Made by a program: the position numbers and the translations under genes. A DNA stretch of 9,960 nt from Cyclobacteriaceae bacterium. Its GTDB lineage: Bacteria; Bacteroidota; Bacteroidia; Cytophagales; Cyclobacteriaceae. A model generated the notes under the pieces. That model had not been told where the DNA came from, ran no database searches, and worked only from the letters and a program-made list of their open reading frames with translations. Of this stretch, positions 1 to 6,800 are shown piece after piece; position 1 is the stretch's first letter; the number at the start of each line of letters is the position of its first letter. The stretch lies in NCBI GenBank assembly GCA_019751475.1, contig JAIENH010000721.1, positions 1-9,960 on the forward strand. Direction: 5' to 3'.

Positions 1-353
1 ATTGGGAAATGTCCACCGTAGGTGACCCGTGGATGGATCTGGGCGCCTCGCTCGCCTACTGGGCCGAAGCAGGTGATGGTGAGCTGGCGAAAGTATTCAA
101 TATCTCCTGGCTGCCCGGCAACCTTACGCGCCAGCAAGTAGTTGATCGTTACAGTCAACGAAGTGGACGCAACACTAAGCATATTGTTTTTTATTACGTC
201 TTCGGATTGTTTAAGAATGCAGTGATCGCACAGCAAATCTATGCCCGCTGGAAACAAGGTCACTCCAAAGACCCTCGCTTTGGCGGACTGATTCACGTCA
301 TCAAAGACCTTGGAAGACGTGCCGTCCGATCCATCGAAACAAATTCAATCTGA
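1..353 (+). CDS. Phosphotransferase family protein (APH fold, ACAD10/11- and LvaA-like), C-terminal part only
   Basis: This is the last ~117 residues of a kinase-like protein; the 5' part lies before the window. The frame is open from base 3 and reads WEMSTVGDPWMDLG before the first ATG (position 9). This matches the D-W-E-x(4)-GDPxxDLG segment of aminoglycoside-phosphotransferase-fold proteins, which carries metal-binding and structural acidic residues, so the ATG at 9 is internal. The following helical region (YYVFGLFKNAVIAQQIYARW, then QGHSKDPRF) is typical of the acyl-CoA-associated branch rather than of antibiotic-resistance enzymes. Known members of that branch phosphorylate hydroxyacyl-CoA substrates (the LvaA type of levulinate catabolism and the kinase domain of ACAD10/11). 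The substrate here is inferred. The TGA stop overlaps the next ATG by one base (TGATG), indicating translational coupling to the dehydrogenase downstream. Confidence 0.85.
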   Translation, partial: WEMSTVGDPWMDLGASLAYWAEAGDGELAKVFNISWLPGNLTRQQVVDRYSQRSGRNTKHIVFYYVFGLFKNAVIAQQIYARWKQGHSKDPRFGGLIHVIKDLGRRAVRSIETNSI

Positions 354-1195
354 TGTCAAAGTATATCTTATCAAAACAACATCCGCAGAAGCGGGCCTTC
401 ATTACCGGTGCCGCCTCAGGCCTTGGAAAAGCATTTGCTGTTGAACTGGCACGTGATGGCTGGAAGATTGGCGCAGCTGACATAAATGTGGAGGCTCTTT
501 CGATCATCACAAAAGAGCTGGAAGCGCTTGGCGCGAAAGTACTTCCATTCATTTTGGATGTATCCGACCGTGAAGCGTACCGGCACGTGGCATCAGATTT
601 CTTAGCGAAGGCGGGCGGCATCGATTTGTTATTTAACAACGCTGGCGTTGGCGATGGTGGAGCTTTCGAAGAGTATTCTCTTGACAATTGGGAATGGATG
701 ACTCGCATCAACCAATACAGTGTAATTTACGGGTGTCATTTTTTTATTCCGGCATTTAAAAAGCAAGGATCAGGTCACATCCTCAATACAGCAAGCCTTG
801 CTGCGATTACCTGTGCTCCTACTATGGGCGCCTACAACATGACCAAAGCCGCAGTGGTGGCGCTTAGTGAAACATTGTATGGCGAGCTGGTTGATCTCAA
901 CATAAGCGTGTCCTGTATTCAGCCGGCTTATTTCAAAACCAACATCGCGCAAAGCGCACGCGGTAGTGACATGGTGCGTAAGATGACACAGTTCTTCCTG
1001 GATCGGTCTGGTCTGGAGCCAGACGTGGTGGCAGAAGAGATTTTACACCGGGCCGGGAAAAAAGAACTCTACATTGTGCTGCCGAAAGCTGCCCGCAAGA
1101 TGGCTTTACTGAAACGGCTAGCGCCCATGTGGTTTCGTAAAGAAGTGAAAGAGCGATTTATGGCCGCTGCCCGCAAAGCCACACGCACAAAATGA
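353..1195 (+). CDS. Classical short-chain dehydrogenase/reductase (SDR)
   Basis: A 280-residue NAD(P)-dependent oxidoreductase with a full classical SDR set: TGAASGLG at residues 18-25 (Rossmann glycine motif), Asp43 at the end of beta-2 (usually an NAD(H) preference), D69-V70 (adenine pocket), NNAG at 95-98, Asn120, Ser148 in NTASL, and Tyr161-x3-Lys165 as the catalytic pair. The usual PG after beta-6 is replaced by PAYFKTN (191-197). A basic tail of about 40 residues (KMALLKRLAPMWFRKEVKER) goes beyond the core and could be an amphipathic or membrane-associating helix; that is inference. The start codon overlaps the stop of the upstream phosphotransferase, and its own stop overlaps the thioesterase start (ATGA), so three genes are coupled. 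The likely substrate is a hydroxy- or keto-acyl thioester or a lipid-derived alcohol; the sequence alone does not fix it. Confidence 0.93.
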   Translation: MSKYILSKQHPQKRAFITGAASGLGKAFAVELARDGWKIGAADINVEALSIITKELEALGAKVLPFILDVSDREAYRHVASDFLAKAGGIDLLFNNAGVGDGGAFEEYSLDNWEWMTRINQYSVIYGCHFFIPAFKKQGSGHILNTASLAAITCAPTMGAYNMTKAAVVALSETLYGELVDLNISVSCIQPAYFKTNIAQSARGSDMVRKMTQFFLDRSGLEPDVVAEEILHRAGKKELYIVLPKAARKMALLKRLAPMWFRKEVKERFMAAARKATRTK

Positions 1196-1611
1196 TTGTC
1201 GTTCCTGAAGACCGCACGGTTTTTCGTGTCAGCATTTGCGTGAAGCCCGAGCACATCGATGAATTGAATCATGTCAACAATGTGGTGTATTTGCAATGGG
1301 TGCAAGATGTTGCGTATGCACATTGGGATGCCGCTGCTGATGAAGCGTTGAAAAGCAAATGCCAATGGGTGGTGCTCCGCCATGAGCTGGATTACCACGC
1401 TCCTGCACTGGTGAATGATCTGCTCGAAGCGGCTACCTGGATTGACAAACCTGAAGGAGCGCGCCAAAAACGACACGTTGCCATTTTTCGCGTAAGCGAT
1501 GGCAAACGTTTAACGTCAGCAGTGACCACATGGTGCCTGCTTGACCCAACCGGACGACCCCGAAGAGTCACCGATGAAATCACACATGCCCTGGGCTTAA
1601 AAGACGGATGA
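1192..1611 (+). CDS. Acyl-CoA thioesterase, hot-dog fold (4HBT/YbgC-like)
   Basis: A 139-residue single hot-dog domain protein, the usual size for 4-hydroxybenzoyl-CoA thioesterase/YbgC-type enzymes, which hydrolyse acyl-CoA to free acid and CoA as oligomers in the cytoplasm. The diagnostic segment is at residues 22-45: IDELNHVNNVVYLQWVQDVA, with Asp23 at the usual catalytic acid position and H27-x-N29-N30 capping the central helix. The beta strands that follow (VVLRHELDYHAPALVNDLLEA, then HVAIFRVSDGKRLTSAVTTW) match the family. Its ATG overlaps the dehydrogenase stop by four bases (ATGA), so it is translated as part of the same operon. The stop TGA is followed at once by an in-frame TAA. Chain-length specificity cannot be read from the sequence. 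Confidence 0.9.
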   Translation: MIVVPEDRTVFRVSICVKPEHIDELNHVNNVVYLQWVQDVAYAHWDAAADEALKSKCQWVVLRHELDYHAPALVNDLLEAATWIDKPEGARQKRHVAIFRVSDGKRLTSAVTTWCLLDPTGRPRRVTDEITHALGLKDG

Positions 1612-1725
1612 TAAGCCGCCCCGTATAATCTGGCGATGGCGCTTGGCATCTACGAGATAGAGGCAAAGAGCACAGTGGCCCAGTTGAAATACAAGAAAGG
1701 CAACGATTGCAAAAAATATTGTCAT
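1597..1725 (-). CDS. Possible small single-pass membrane protein (42 aa), unrecognised
   Basis: A short ATG-initiated frame on the minus strand, mostly in the spacer after the thioesterase and overlapping its 3' end by 15 bases. The product starts MTIFFAIVAFLVFQLGHCAL, continues CLYLVDAKRHRQ and ends GGLSSVF. Residues 2-25 are strongly hydrophobic and are followed by a basic patch (K29, R30, R32, R37), the pattern of a small N-out/C-in membrane peptide. The AT-rich DNA before its start could hold a promoter, but I see no clear consensus. I do not recognise the family. Chance hydrophobic frames of this length are common, so this is a candidate only. Confidence 0.22.
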   Translation of the reverse strand: MTIFFAIVAFLVFQLGHCALCLYLVDAKRHRQIIRGGLSSVF

Positions 1726-1734
1726 AGCAACTAA

Positions 1735-1824
1735 TCGTTAATGAGGTACGAATATAAATTATACATCTTAATTTACCTAATTATCAGATAGTTATATATT
1801 TATATCTAAAGTAAATTATTGATA
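1735..1824 (+). promoter_or_regulatory. AT-rich leader with weak sigma-A-like promoter for the HEAT/DUF3667 pair
   Basis: This stretch is much richer in A and T than the flanking genes. TATATTTA at 1795-1802 differs from the Bacteroidota -7 element TAnnTTTG only at the last base. TTTA at 1772-1775 lies 19 bases upstream, where the -33 TTTG is expected, again with a final G-to-A difference. Transcription would begin near 1808, about 17 bases before the GTG start. The match is weak and the assignment is inference. Confidence 0.3.
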
Positions 1825-2340
1825 GTGAATCTGGTAGAGATCATTCTTAAGGAGCATTCAAAGGCTATGCGCGACTCGGTTGCGCACTATGTTGGAAGCT
1901 CTCCTGCCCGATTTGCTGAGCTTATAGATGTGTTTTTGAAAGGCCCTTACTGGCTGACGCAGCGTGCCGCATGGCCACTGAACTATTGCGTTACCGCGCA
2001 TCCTGAATTGATTAAGCCTCACTTAAGTCGCGTGCTTAAATCATTGGAAGTACCGGCTGCACCTACGGCAGTCAAGCGGAATGTTGTCAGACTTCTACAG
2101 TTTATTGACATCCCTAAATCTTTTCAAGGGCGGGCAGCCGCCAGCTGCTTTGGCTACCTGGCCGATAAGAAAGAGACCATTGCCGTGCGGGTATTCTCTA
2201 TGACCGTGCTGGGCAACATTGCCACGAAGCAGCCCGAGCTTAAAGAAGAACTAAAAGTCATTATTGAAGATCAACTCCCCTACGGAAGCGCTGCCTTCAG
2301 GAGCCGCGGGCAGGCTGTCTTAAAACAACTGGCTCGTTAA
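1825..2340 (+). CDS. HEAT-repeat-like helical protein
   Basis: About 171 residues, all predicted helical, in paired-helix blocks: residues ~17-50 (ARFAELIDVFLKGPYWLTQR, AAWPLNYCVTAHPELIKPHL), ~70-95 (VKRNVVRLLQFIDIP) and ~110-150 (IAVRVFSMTVLGNIA). The pattern resembles HEAT-repeat-like proteins that, as I recall, are common in Cytophagales, including the closing IIEDQLPYGSAAFRSRG segment. HEAT arrays normally act as protein- or nucleic-acid-binding scaffolds; there is no catalytic motif and the partner is unknown. Start choice: there is no ATG before 1867, which would cut into the conserved N-terminus. GTG at 1825 gives MNLVEIILKEHSK, the N-terminus I expect for the family; TTG at 1819 would add two residues. 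No clear Shine-Dalgarno sequence is present. The DUF3667 gene follows after 43 bases and is probably co-transcribed. Confidence 0.8.
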   Translation: MNLVEIILKEHSKAMRDSVAHYVGSSPARFAELIDVFLKGPYWLTQRAAWPLNYCVTAHPELIKPHLSRVLKSLEVPAAPTAVKRNVVRLLQFIDIPKSFQGRAAASCFGYLADKKETIAVRVFSMTVLGNIATKQPELKEELKVIIEDQLPYGSAAFRSRGQAVLKQLAR

Positions 2341-2383
2341 CGGATTTCAATCCTCATTCCCTTTCTTTGCAGTTTACGTACCG

Positions 2384-3208
2384 ATGGAAGTCAGTTCACA
2401 AGAACATATCTGCAAGAATTGTGGCAATCACTTTACAGGATTGTATTGCAACCTCTGTGGCGAAAAGGTGCTCCTACCGCAGGATCGCTCCTTCCGCACT
2501 TTTCTTAGCAACATTCTCATCGCGATTACTTTCGTGGATAGCAAATTCATTAAAACACTGTGGCTGGTAGTAAGGAAGCCGGGGTTTATCTCATGGGAGT
2601 TTGCCGAAGGCCGGAGAGTGAAGTACCTGAGGCCACTGTCGCTTTTCTTTGTGCTAAACATGATTTACTTTCTCTTCCCTACCATCCAGTTGTTTAACGC
2701 TTCTCTTCGCACACAGCTTAACTCACTGCATGGCCGCTATGCCGTGACGGGCATTGTCAACAAAATGAATGCGTTGGGCATCAAAGACATTAGTTCGTTT
2801 GCTCTGGTGTATGATCAGAAGACCACCAGCCTGGCCAAGATGATGGTCATCGTATTCGTAGTGTTGGCTTCGCTTCCGCTTAATTTTCTGTATCGCTCAC
2901 GCAATCGCTTCTTCACCGATCATGTGGGCTTTTCGGTCGAGTTGGCTTGCTTCAACCTGCTGGTAAATGCAATCCTACTGACCATTGTGGTCAATGTATT
3001 CCGACTGGGTTCTTACCTGGATGAAATCGTGCTGACAGGTATTTTTATTTTTACCAACCTGTATTTCCTGATTCGGTCTGGTCGGATTTTTTATAAAGAG
3101 CGAGGTTTACGCCTGGTACTAAAATCACTTTTCATGATTATCGTGCTCAAGGCTGCCCTCGAGCTCTACCGTGCCGTTTTGTTTTACGTCACGCTCTGGT
3201 CGCTGTAG
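2384..3208 (+). CDS. DUF3667 family membrane protein with N-terminal zinc ribbon
   Basis: A 274-residue protein of the DUF3667 family, common in Bacteroidota and without a known function. Residues 10-25 form a zinc ribbon: C10-x2-C13 and C22-x2-C25 (CKNCGNHFTGLYCNLCGEK). The family core follows at about 34-100: RSFRTFLSNIL, RKPGFISWEFAEGRRVKYLR, then PLSLFFVLNMIYFLF. Hydrophobic segments at about 84-100, 152-170, 183-206, 213-231 and 245-272 indicate an inner-membrane protein with about five helices, the zinc ribbon probably being cytoplasmic. It lies 43 bases after the HEAT-like gene with no obvious promoter between, so the two are probably co-transcribed. Its stop is 12 bases from the stop of the convergent lipoprotein gene. 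Confidence 0.88.
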   Translation: MEVSSQEHICKNCGNHFTGLYCNLCGEKVLLPQDRSFRTFLSNILIAITFVDSKFIKTLWLVVRKPGFISWEFAEGRRVKYLRPLSLFFVLNMIYFLFPTIQLFNASLRTQLNSLHGRYAVTGIVNKMNALGIKDISSFALVYDQKTTSLAKMMVIVFVVLASLPLNFLYRSRNRFFTDHVGFSVELACFNLLVNAILLTIVVNVFRLGSYLDEIVLTGIFIFTNLYFLIRSGRIFYKERGLRLVLKSLFMIIVLKAALELYRAVLFYVTLWSL

Positions 3209-3221
3209 CGCAAACGGCTAC
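3205..3221. terminator. Small stem-loop between convergent stop codons
   Basis: GTAGC at 3205-3209 can pair with GCTAC at 3217-3221 around a 7-base loop (GCAAACG). The arms include parts of both convergent stop codons. There is no T-tract on either side, so this is at most a weak bidirectional end signal and may be chance. Confidence 0.15.
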
Positions 3222-3646
3222 TAGTGGTTCTCTTCATGCTCTTGGCTGCTATGCCATGCTTCCATAATAAGGTGAAACTGTTCATGAAGCGCCTCCAAAG
3301 CTATTGACAAATCAGCGTCCGGTGCATTGGCCTTTACTTGGTCAGCAAACGATCGGGTAGTGGACTTCAATGCGATGAGTTGACTCTTTACTTCCTCCGT
3401 ATCCACTTTTTCTGGTAACTCTGCCGCAGCCCATTTTTCGGCTTCGGACGCCAACGCTTCTGCCCTGGATTTCGCAGGTGCGAGATTAGCAGAGTCCTTG
3501 AGCGGGTGATAAGCCTCCGCCATGATCATGTGAAAGGATTCCATCTCCTTCCATTCATCAGATGCCGCAGCCTGCTCCGCCTCCTGCTTCTTACTGCATG
3601 ATGTAATTACAAATAACAAAAATACAAGCCTAAATAGTGATTTCAT
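3221..3646 (-). CDS. Small helical lipoprotein with paired His/Met motifs
   Basis: A 141-residue exported lipoprotein. The N-terminus MKSLFRLVFLLFVITSCSKK is a type II signal peptide with the lipid-attached Cys at residue 17. The mature part is almost wholly helical, probably a small helical bundle. Two similar motifs lie near its ends: F38-H39-M-I-M-A-E-A-Y-H47 and F124-H125-L-I-M-E-A-W-H132, with M35 and H121 one turn before the first His of each. The C-terminus adds H137 and H141. This is reminiscent of periplasmic four-helix-bundle metal- or haem-binding proteins, but no CxxCH is present and the ligand is inference. It resembles short lipoproteins of unknown function that I recall from Bacteroidota. 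A promoter of its own lies upstream at 3699-3728, so it need not be read from the ABC transporter gene. Confidence 0.82.
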   Translation of the reverse strand: MKSLFRLVFLLFVITSCSKKQEAEQAAASDEWKEMESFHMIMAEAYHPLKDSANLAPAKSRAEALASEAEKWAAAELPEKVDTEEVKSQLIALKSTTRSFADQVKANAPDADLSIALEALHEQFHLIMEAWHSSQEHEENH

Positions 3647-3698
3647 TTGATAGATTGTTTATCGTTTAATCTAAAATTGCTAAGTGAAATTGCGGGGG

Positions 3699-3728
3699 CA
3701 AAAATACACAAAACCAAATAGTGATCAA
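3699..3728 (-). promoter_or_regulatory. Bacteroidota sigma-A promoter of the lipoprotein gene
   Basis: On the minus strand the -7 element TATTTTTG (3699-3706) matches TAnnTTTG exactly. The -33 element TTG (3726-3728) lies 19 bases upstream, the expected spacing. Transcription should begin near 3692, giving a leader of about 45 nt before the ATG at 3646. The element is just upstream of a C-rich run (CCCCCGC on the minus strand), which would be at or near the start site. Confidence 0.7.
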
Positions 3729-3731
3729 GTC

Positions 3732-3768
3732 TATTCAATCATGGTTGACGGATCATGTATTCAATCAT
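3732..3768. repeat. 11-bp direct repeat upstream of the lipoprotein promoter
   Basis: TATTCAATCAT occurs at 3732-3742 and again at 3758-3768, a period of 26 bp, with no mismatch. Seen from the minus strand the copies lie just upstream of the -33 element of the lipoprotein promoter, where an activator would bind. Function is inference; a short local duplication is the alternative. Confidence 0.45.
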
Positions 3769-3800
3769 CCTGCAGGTACCGCTGATCAACTAAAATGTAC

Positions 3801-3844
3801 GCAGATTTGCGCGGAAAATGCTGCTAACATTCAGCGTAATCTGC
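3801..3844. repeat. Imperfect 44-nt palindrome, intergenic repeat type
   Basis: GCAGATTTGCGC (3801-3812) is the imperfect inverse of GCGTAATCTGC (3834-3844). Between them AATG (3817-3820) pairs with CATT (3828-3831) around a CTGCTAA loop, so the whole element can fold as a long hairpin. It is followed by AATCAGCGGGAAA (3848-3860). Wording of the CGCAGATT / AATCTGCGTAATCTGCGGG kind is, as I recall, a frequent dispersed intergenic repeat in Bacteroidota. Only one copy is visible here. It lies downstream of the transporter stop on the minus strand and could also help end that transcript. Confidence 0.5.
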
Positions 3845-3880
3845 AAAAATCAGCGGGAAAATTAATTGCATCAGCCAAAG

Positions 3881-6800
3881 TCATTTCTTGCGGTACTTTC
3901 TCCGCGTCTCAAAAGCGTGTACGAGTTTCTTTAGCAGATCAAAATACAGCGTGCCGTACAAAACAAGTGACATCAACCAAATTATCGAAAGATTAAAATA
4001 CAGTGTATCAAACTTCCGTCCAGCAAAGTACTTGGTCGGCACAAAGAAGTTGGCCTGAAAATCGAAGAAGTGCCTTGGGCGGTGATCCTCAAAATAGATC
4101 GGGTAGAACTTTTGTATTAGTCTCCCCTTCCACTCCACAATCCGTGACATTTCAGAAGAGTTCTCCACCATCCGCACCACAGACTCATTCTCATAGCGCA
4201 AACGCATCTCATCAAATTTCTTGCGCTTCTCCGGAGTGTTGGTCAGTTCGGCCAGTAATCCCTCATGAGCTTTCTTGCCATTGCGCGATCGCACAGCATA
4301 GTACTCTTTGAGTCGTGATAAAAACTCAGACGTACTCTGATAGACCGTGGAATCAAATTTCCCAATCTCAAGTTTTTCCACATCCGGGAACTTATCTGCA
4401 CCAACTTTCTCCAACTCAAACGCAATCTCACTTTTAAGCAATTCAAGCGCCTGCACCACATCAGTGGCGCTACGATTTCGCCAACGTCCACGCTGCCCAA
4501 CTACATAGGCGAGTTTGGATTGAAGTGCCGGTACGAGGTAAACCCGCTTATATTCCGCCACGGCCTGCTTTTGATCATGCTCAAAGAATGGTTGCTCAAA
4601 CGGATTGTCTCTGAATTGTGTCACCATAAACGCCTCAAAAGCCCACCTCGATGCCATGAGTTCGCCCATTACAGGAATGCCGTTGGGCTTCCCTACCTTG
4701 GGATTGAACTTATCAAAACTGATCACCACACCGCTCATGAGCAACTGTGGTATCACCAGCACCGGAATCAAAATGTAAATCGTGACTGCAGAGTCGAAAG
4801 CTGATGAAATGTTGAGCCCTAAAAGGTTGGCAAAGCACGAGCAGGAAAACAGAATCCACCAGTAGCGCATTTCAGAAAGCGGAATTTCCAAAATCAGATT
4901 ACCCACTACGATAAACGTGATGGTCTGAATCGCGGAAATGGCAAACAAAATTAACACTTTTGAAAACAGGTAACTGCTGCGACTTAACTGCAGAAAGCGT
5001 TCTCGCTTCAATATCTTCCGGTCTCGAAAAATTTCTTCTGCACTCACAATCAACCCGACAAACAGTGCCACCACCACACTCATGAAAAAGTACACTGGCA
5101 CATTAAAGTTGTGATAGAATGTGTAAGTCGGATTGTCCACTCCGATTACATCATAGTACTTCACAAAGTACGCCATGAAGAGTGCGAGCACCGGTGAAAG
5201 CGAAAGGTTTACAATGAGGTATTGCTTATTGGCAATCTTCGCCAGCACATCGCGCTTAATGAATGTGAAAAGCTGCTTAAACCAGTTGGGTATCTTTTGT
5301 GTGACTGGCAGCGGGTCATTGACTTCCTCTACCTTTGGTAGTTTTACTTTTTGTTTGAAGTATTGATACCATTGCCCTGGTGAAACTTTGCGCGTGTGTG
5401 TAAAGCGGCCAAACTCGTTCACAACTCGTGTCTCTATAATATTAAAGATTTGCTCGGGGTTGATGTTACCACATTCGGGACACGCTCCAGGTGTCTTTAG
5501 TGTTGTGTTGATAATATCCTGAAAGTAGTTGACTGACTCCACCGGGTTGCCATAGTAAATCTGAAATCCACCTACGTCAAGGATGAGCAGGGTGTCAAAC
5601 ATTTTGAAAATATCGGACGAGGGTTGGTGGATCACCACGAAGATCATCTTCCCTCGCAACGCCAGTTCCTTGAGAAGATCCATAATGTTTTCCGAATCGC
5701 GTGACGACAGTCCGGAGGTGGGCTCGTCCACAAAAAGTACCGTTGGCTCCCGCAACAATTCCAAACCTATGTTGAGTCGCTTGCGCTGCCCGCCACTGAT
5801 GGTTTTCTCCAACGGAGAGCCAACCTTCAAGTCACGAGTTTCCGACAACCCCAGACTTACAAGCACTTTTTCGACACGCTCTTCAATCTGTGCCCGGCTG
5901 TAATGACCAAAGCAAAGTTTGGCTGCGTAGTACAAATTTTCGAATACGGTTAAATCCTCTATCAAGAGATCATCTTGCGGAATAAAACCAATAATACCCT
6001 TTACCTTTTCGGGATGGTTGTGCACATCGATGCCATTGATCAGCACACGACCGCTGCTCGGCCGCTCTGATCCATTCAACACGTTCAGCAGCGTAGATTT
6101 ACCTGAGCCGCTGGCGCCCATGAGCCCGATCAGCTTCCCTCCTTTTTCAGCGATGGTTACATTCTGAAGTCCAGCCCGCCCACTTTTGAAATGATAAAAA
6201 ATATGCTCCGCTACGAAGCTTATCTCTGTATCAGATTCCTCAAATAGGAACTTACCAACAATGTCGCTGTAGTAGATCGACTCCACTTTGCTTCCGCGAA
6301 TGGTGGAGCCAGTAGGAAACACGTCTATCTTCCGGCTTTTGAGCGGCTGTGAGTTGAGGTACAGCGTGGTAATGCCGAGGTACTTGATGAAGTACGTTTC
6401 AATTTCTGGCAAACGTAACACAGCAATGAGTCCTGTCAGGTTCTTAGAAACAATATGCGGGTTCGCCCGATTGGCCTCACCAGATCCTTCATCTATAATG
6501 AGAATGTTTTTGTGATTGAGCTCATCACTGTCTTGACCGATCACGAAGGTGCGCATCGCTTGCAGGTCCTTCATGGGTATCTTAAAGGCCTCACCGATGT
6601 AGAAGATGAGATTGCCCTGACGCTCAGAAATCTGACCATCTGCGAAGACCAGTTCGATGATCTTTATAACCATCACAGCTTTCTGCTGCATAGTGAGCGC
6701 CTGGTTTACCTTCTTCGAGATCTGCATGATCTGGGCCCAGTCATCTACAAACTGCAGGGTCTCCTCGTCTACATTTCCCAGTTCACCGGCATTTACCTTT

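Noticed and set aside
9..353. ATG at 9 as the start of the first gene
   Set aside because: The frame is open to the left edge and the residues before the ATG (WE) belong to the conserved DWE-x-GDP motif, so the start is outside the window.
301..711. 136-codon minus-strand frame opposite the SDR
   Set aside because: Fully antisense to a clearly identified dehydrogenase; composition is that of a shadow frame.
1636..1734. 32-codon plus-strand frame after the thioesterase
   Set aside because: It is in the same frame as the thioesterase, just beyond its tandem TGA-TAA stops, has no recognisable features, and competes with the antisense frame; probably chance.
3721..3996. 91-codon plus-strand frame with GTG start
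   Set aside because: It runs through the direct repeats and palindrome and then antisense to the ABC transporter end; the protein has no family features.
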